DNA from: Elysia chlorotica
Taxonomy: Eukaryota; Mollusca; Gastropoda; Plakobranchidae
Reading direction: 5' to 3'
Assembly (NCBI GenBank): GCA_003991915.1
Contig: RQTK01000516.1
Span: 287,807 to 351,806, forward strand
Length of the DNA: 64,000 bases
The notes below the pieces were generated by a model that was not told where the DNA came from, did no database searches, and saw only the letters and a program-made list of their open reading frames with translations. Positions 59,086-64,000 of this stretch are shown here, piece by piece (positions within the stretch are counted from its first letter, which is position 1; every line of letters starts with the position of its first letter). Position numbers and translations under genes: made by a program.

Positions 59086-60433
59086 AAGTCTGTGCAATAT
59101 GACGGCATTTTGAGCACTATTATATGAATCGATTATTTCCAAACAAGAAAGCATTAAAGCACTTCTACTAGTACAAGAATAATGGCAAGTTGGTGAGAAG
59201 AGTTATTTAAGAAAAAATGTTTTGTCTGCGCTTCCTAGAAAAAATTGCTTAAAACTAATTGTTTTACACAGGAAACATCTCGGTTCTCGAAGATTTTTTT
59301 TCCCTTTGTAAATAATGGTTTTCCTAGAAAAAAATAACTGCGTCTTAAGATCAAGTCTGGTTGTATAAAGCTGTTTTAAACTGATGATTGTATCGTTTAC
59401 TTTTACACTTTTTCACTGAATTATCACTGCTTATCGAGATTCACAAGTATGTGCTAATCTGCTTAACAGAAAACCATGGGGAAATATGCAAAAAGGATAA
59501 AAGAAACTTTTCAAAATATAAGAAACACGATCATTATTTCTTTAATGCTTAAAAAATGGACACATACACATAACTTATTTATACCAATCCTTGATAATAC
59601 CATTCGGAGATATAAAAGCACCGGTTGTTAGACGTTGCTAGACATAGAGTAACATTGACATTCGCACGGAGCTCCACCGGTTCAAGCCCAAGACCGATTG
59701 TTTACATATCATAGGATAAGTTTAATTGATCACTATGTATTCTTGTCAAGTGGGAATAACAAAGTACGTTTTTGTGTCAAGGAGTAGAACATTTAATCGA
59801 ATTATTATTACTACTTAGGATTGTGGGATTGGTAAAGCTGAAAAAGTTAGTGATGAATTTTGAGTGTGCTAAAACTCTGTATTAGGCTTCTTCAGAAAAT
59901 GTAAGTAAACGTTAGGAACTAAAAGTTTTCAGTAAGAGATACACCAAGAAGCTTATAGTACATCATTGTTAACGTTTGTTTGGTTTTCTTGTTTTTTGCT
60001 TACGCTTACTATATGAAAACTTTTGTTTTGAACATTTTAATAAGTCATGGTCGCTGAATAAGTAAATTGACCAACATACTGTTTGTAGCATTACAGGCAA
60101 TAGGCTTTATTATTTTTTTTAATTAACCAGGAATTCTTCTACACGGTCAAAATTTGCACGCTTTAAAACATCTTATATTTATCCAGAAGAAAGTACCGTA
60201 AACATCTAGAAAAAAATATTAGATGTGGGAGCCGAAATCTAATGACTTTTCAAAATAATTTTTGAATCGTAAGGTATAAGTAAAGAGGCTATTTTTCATT
60301 TTGACCTTGATTTAATCACGTCACATTCAATTATACACATGAACCACTGAACAGGTCCAACGCAGTTAAAATTAGAAAAAGCTTTTGATCGGTCAAGTTT
60401 AACCATGTCTGCTCTAGTGTTTACATTCATTAG
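59086..60433. other. intergenic sequence, no gene seen
   Basis: AT-rich; nothing I can support. Confidence 0.5.
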
Positions 60434-60545
60434 GCTATGTCAAGGGTCTCTTTACATGCACTGCCTTCCACCAAAAATGTGCCCTGACAGCCTACAAAGA
60501 CGCATGGCATCTATTGCTGCCATATTTGGCACCAAGAGTCTTCAG
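60434..60545 (+). CDS. candidate internal exon of an unidentified gene
   Basis: After an acceptor (ttacattcattag), the frame GC TAT GTC reads YVKGLFTCTAFHQKC, then TAYKDAWHLLLPYLAPRVF, and ends AG|gtgtatg (entry phase 1, exit phase 2). The composition looks protein-like and no stop occurs, but another frame here is also open and I do not recognise either. It could equally be a transposon fragment. Confidence 0.25.
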
Positions 60546-60823
60546 GTGTATGTTATAGGTCAAGTGCAAGATTCGTTGTGTAAAGTTTTCTTGAAATAAT
60601 CTTCATGAGTTGTTTTGGTTCTAGATCACCTGCTAAAAGAAGGATGGTCATAAAATGATTGAATTGACAGGATTTGAGTAAAATTATATTTAATATTTTC
60701 ATTGAAATGGTGTGTGTGTATGGGGGGGGGGGGTTACTTGCCTATTAACTGCAAGAAAAATTTTTAATAAGGACAAGTGAAGTTTGGGTTGAGGTCTCCT
60801 GGATTCCTAAATGAATCTTATAA

Positions 60824-60896
60824 ACACCAGCCGAGACTCGGACCGCCTAACTTCTGCTAGCATGTCCAAATCATTACCAACTGAGCTATCTGGCTC
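60824..60896 (-). mobile_element. tRNA-like SINE head
   Basis: On the minus strand: GAGCCAGATAGCTCAGTTGG (A box) and GGTCCGAGTCTCGGCTGG (B-box region) about 35 nt later, total about 73 nt. The 5' and 3' ends do not form a 7-bp acceptor stem and the T arm is irregular, so it is a SINE head or tRNA pseudogene, not a working tRNA gene. Confidence 0.6.
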
Positions 60897-62445
60897 TTGT
60901 ACAGAGGAATTTAGTTATGGATACCTTTTCAATTCCAGGAGATCGGAGGCCAAAACTTTTTTTTTTTTACTTCTGCGCAGGTAACTTGACAATTAGCGCT
61001 ATGGTTTAAAGAGCAAGTTTTACTGGTGTCCTTGACTCCTTGTAGCACTTTTCAAGAAACCGAGAGTATGCAAAACTTATCTAAGACTAAGAGACGAGTC
61101 AAAGATTATGGCAGATAAACAAACGCCGGATTTAGAGAACAGCGAATTCCTTTGGTCTTTGTCTTTGTTTTTACTTTGTTTGTTGTTGGGTTTTGTGTGT
61201 GTGTGTTGTTGTTTGTTTTTGTTTTTTTTTGTTCTTTTTTAATATGTATTATCTGAATAATCTATTCTGAAGGTAAATCCATATTTATTTTTTGAAAAAG
61301 ACAAACTAGTTTTGATACAACTATTCCAAACCACAACTTCGATGTGTTTTTGGTTGTTATTGTTGTTGTTTTTCATTCTGACTGTTGCCAATGTTTTAAA
61401 TATGCTATACCGGTATACTGGTCAATTTTGAAATGATAACTGATATAGTGATAGCATTTTTAAACAGTTTAAGAGACTTAAGTTCTATCATTTTAACCAT
61501 AATAATTTCCCATCATTCCACGATGTAAGAAAACAAACTTCGCTCTATGCCTCCAAGGTCCGAGGAAAGATCATTTAATGTGTTTACGTCAATTATAGAT
61601 AGATTTACTGAACAGATAGACTCCTTCTTTACAGAAATAAACTTCTGAAGCCATAATCAACGGGAACTATGAGGCAGCGTAATGCAACATACATATTTAT
61701 TCATCTATTTATCTGCAATGTGTTTTTACTTAATTATACTGGTTTCTAATGTCCGATTCTATCTTTTTGGAAAATATAAATAATAATTCCACTAAGACGC
61801 ATGTCTATCATTCACCAAAATATAGATCTACATGTAACCCGAGACCCAAATATTCCGAAATGGCCTTATACATCAAACTAGTTACTTCGCATAATACCCA
61901 AACCACTTAGCTCTATACAATGATAAACAGAGTGTTTGGCCATGGGAGAATACACACCCTTTCTACTAAGTACAGCCAAGGTCAGTAGAAAATTGAGACC
62001 TCTTCAATCCCCAGTCCCGGATCAATGCGAATAATTTACGGCCAAGACACTACTTCGGCCGTCTGTTGTATAGGGGGTGTCAATCAAGCAATCATTCATA
62101 ACCAAAGGATTAAGATAATGAAGATTCGGAGGGGGGCAACGAATATCGTCTATAGAAATCGCCTCATTATGTATTGGTGTCCTTGATAAGAGTCCGATAT
62201 CTATAAGACAAAATCGCGAACAAGTTCAACAATCGAAAGGTCTAATGAAGAACTTTGTTTATTACATGTACCATGAACAGTTTCTAGATGGGACTGACCT
62301 TTCTCACAAAAGTCACATGATGGTTGTAAGTCGGCTAATGCAAAAAGATATAATAAGCCCAATTAGCAGATTGTTTACACACACACAAATACAACTATCA
62401 CGTTATTTTGTTTACGTTTTTCTTTGTTTGTTTTTAGAGAAAGGG
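60897..62445. other. intergenic sequence, no gene seen
   Basis: AT-rich with TTG-rich and T-rich patches; no supportable gene. Confidence 0.5.
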
Positions 62446-62754
<309 letters not shown>

Positions 62755-63107
62755 TTTACTTCTATCAACGTACTGAAAATATAAACCAAAAACATTCTCA
62801 AAAAGGCGAAAAGTGAGGCGGAGGTAAAGAAATGTGATATTGATTTACCATAAATCATTTGGCACTGTCAAGTTAACAATTTAGCTATCAACGATCTGCA
62901 AGTGTAATGAATATTAATTTGCTTACGTTCTGCCTTTGTTCAGTTGGATCGGAGCATGATTATCTTAATTGATCATTCAAACAGAAATTATTAGACCTGA
63001 AAAATAGGTCGTTTATTACTAGAAATAACTATTATTCCACTCCATTTACTATTCCTATTCATTCTGAAATGACTTCTTTAATTCACGTTGACAATTATTG
63101 TTTTCAG

Positions 63108-63240
63108 GCGGGGAAAGCAAATGTTGGTCGTTATGGAGGCTCCAACAATGCTCATTCAGCAAGTCCATGGCGAACGGTGTTTTTACAAAGAATCTTTCAA
63201 GCGAATAATCAAACTCTTGATGAAAATACATCGGAATTAG
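63108..63240 (+). CDS. candidate terminal exon of an unidentified gene
   Basis: After a good acceptor (attattgttttcag), phase 2 entry from the 60434-60545 candidate gives RRGKQMLVVMEAPTMLIQQV, then HGERCFYKESFKRIIKLLMK, ending IHRN and TAG at 63238-63240. The other open frame through the same exon (AGKANVGRYGG to CHYEE, stop near 63314) is equally possible. No family recognised. Confidence 0.22.
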
Positions 63241-63970
63241 ACCATTTCACACACCAAATTGAGGGTTTAATATACTTACGAATGATCGCTAAAGATTGTC
63301 ATTACGAAGAGTAAATCAGTGTGAACAATGTTAGGTAAAAAGCATAAAAATAAATAAGGCATCCCAAACACGTTGTCCCTGCAGGAATTCATTATCGGTA
63401 ACAGCGAAACAAATTCAATAAACACAGAGAGTTGCCAATTCTAAAATAAAAAAAGGAACACACGAAATACAAACAAGCGTCATCAGAGGAATAATGTATT
63501 GCTGGCGTTTGTTTTTTGAATACTTTCTTATTAATGTTTGGTCAGTGTGATTTGTTGATTTCCTAACATCCACCGTGATGAAATTGGCCATAGCGCTGAC
63601 ATGTTTCAAGAATAAAGTCTGGCACTCTTTTTTTACTTGCTGCCACACAGAGCCAGAGTGGGGCTACCTTCACTTCTTTACCAGCCGCTCACAGTATAAT
63701 GAAAACAATCTACTAGTAGTGAATTGGGCGGCCACACCCCGGAATGAGGCGCTGAATTTTTCTTTATAATACCAAGTGATATGATCAGTCTGAAAATGAC
63801 CCTTACGAGATTCAATTTGAGAGGAGGGTTAGAAAATTGTATTTTAGTCATTAACTTCACAATTGTATCTTTACTTATCACAGTCTTTGCATACTTCTTT
63901 TTCATTGCTTTTATTTAAGTTATAAATAGTTTTGAGAATTAAAAGAAAAATTGTTTTTTATTTAATTTAA

Positions 63971-63993
63971 TTTTTTTTTTTTTTTTTTTTTTT
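63971..63993. repeat. poly-T run at the right edge
   Basis: 23 consecutive T. It may be the A tail of a minus-strand retroelement that begins beyond the window, but nothing else shows this. Confidence 0.8.
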
Positions 63994-64000
63994 AGGGGGG

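Noticed and set aside
60824..60896. Functional tRNA gene on the minus strand
   Set aside because: The A and B boxes are present but the acceptor ends do not pair over seven bases and the T arm is irregular; better read as a SINE head.

Overview
The window is eukaryotic: spliced genes with GT-AG introns, long AT-rich introns, many microsatellites, tRNA-derived SINE-like repeats, DNA-transposon remnants and a decayed non-LTR retrotransposon. The gene content is animal. A shared SINE tail ending in GTTGGACGTTAAA, homopolymer G/C runs and repeated TCTAGATC palindromes suggest an invertebrate, most likely a mollusc such as a gastropod. The phylum call is inference and of low certainty.

Layout. 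(1) 441-6878, minus strand: the 5' part of a CYFIP (Sra-1) gene, a WAVE regulatory complex subunit and Rac1 effector; the rest lies beyond the left edge. Six coding positions are visible (267 residues). Position 4 exists twice, at 4816-4997 and 4241-4422. Both copies are 182 nt with identical phases and intact splice sites, so they look like mutually exclusive exons. (2) 6879-17025: intergenic, with TCTAGATC clusters, a degenerate 38/42-bp tandem repeat, several microsatellites and a possible upstream first exon at 11480-11535. (3) 17036-26831, plus strand: a nine-exon SLC46-family major facilitator transporter of about 646 residues with an unusually long N-terminal domain. (4) 30611-47032, plus strand: a seventeen-exon, 529-residue amino acid transporter of the AAAP/SLC36 type (AVT3-like) with one GC-AG intron. 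(5) 47033-64000: a gene-poor tail holding probable 3' UTR, CT and TAG microsatellites, a broken reverse transcriptase with a SINE inserted in it, further tRNA-like repeats, and two exon-like segments I cannot identify.

The three genes do not form a pathway: one is a cytoskeletal regulator and two are unrelated membrane transporters. There is an assembly gap at 28745-29410 and a 4-base gap at 25741-25744. The best candidate for something undescribed is the CYFIP exon pair, because it swaps the segment that in human CYFIP1 carries residues C179 and R190 of the Rac1-binding A site.
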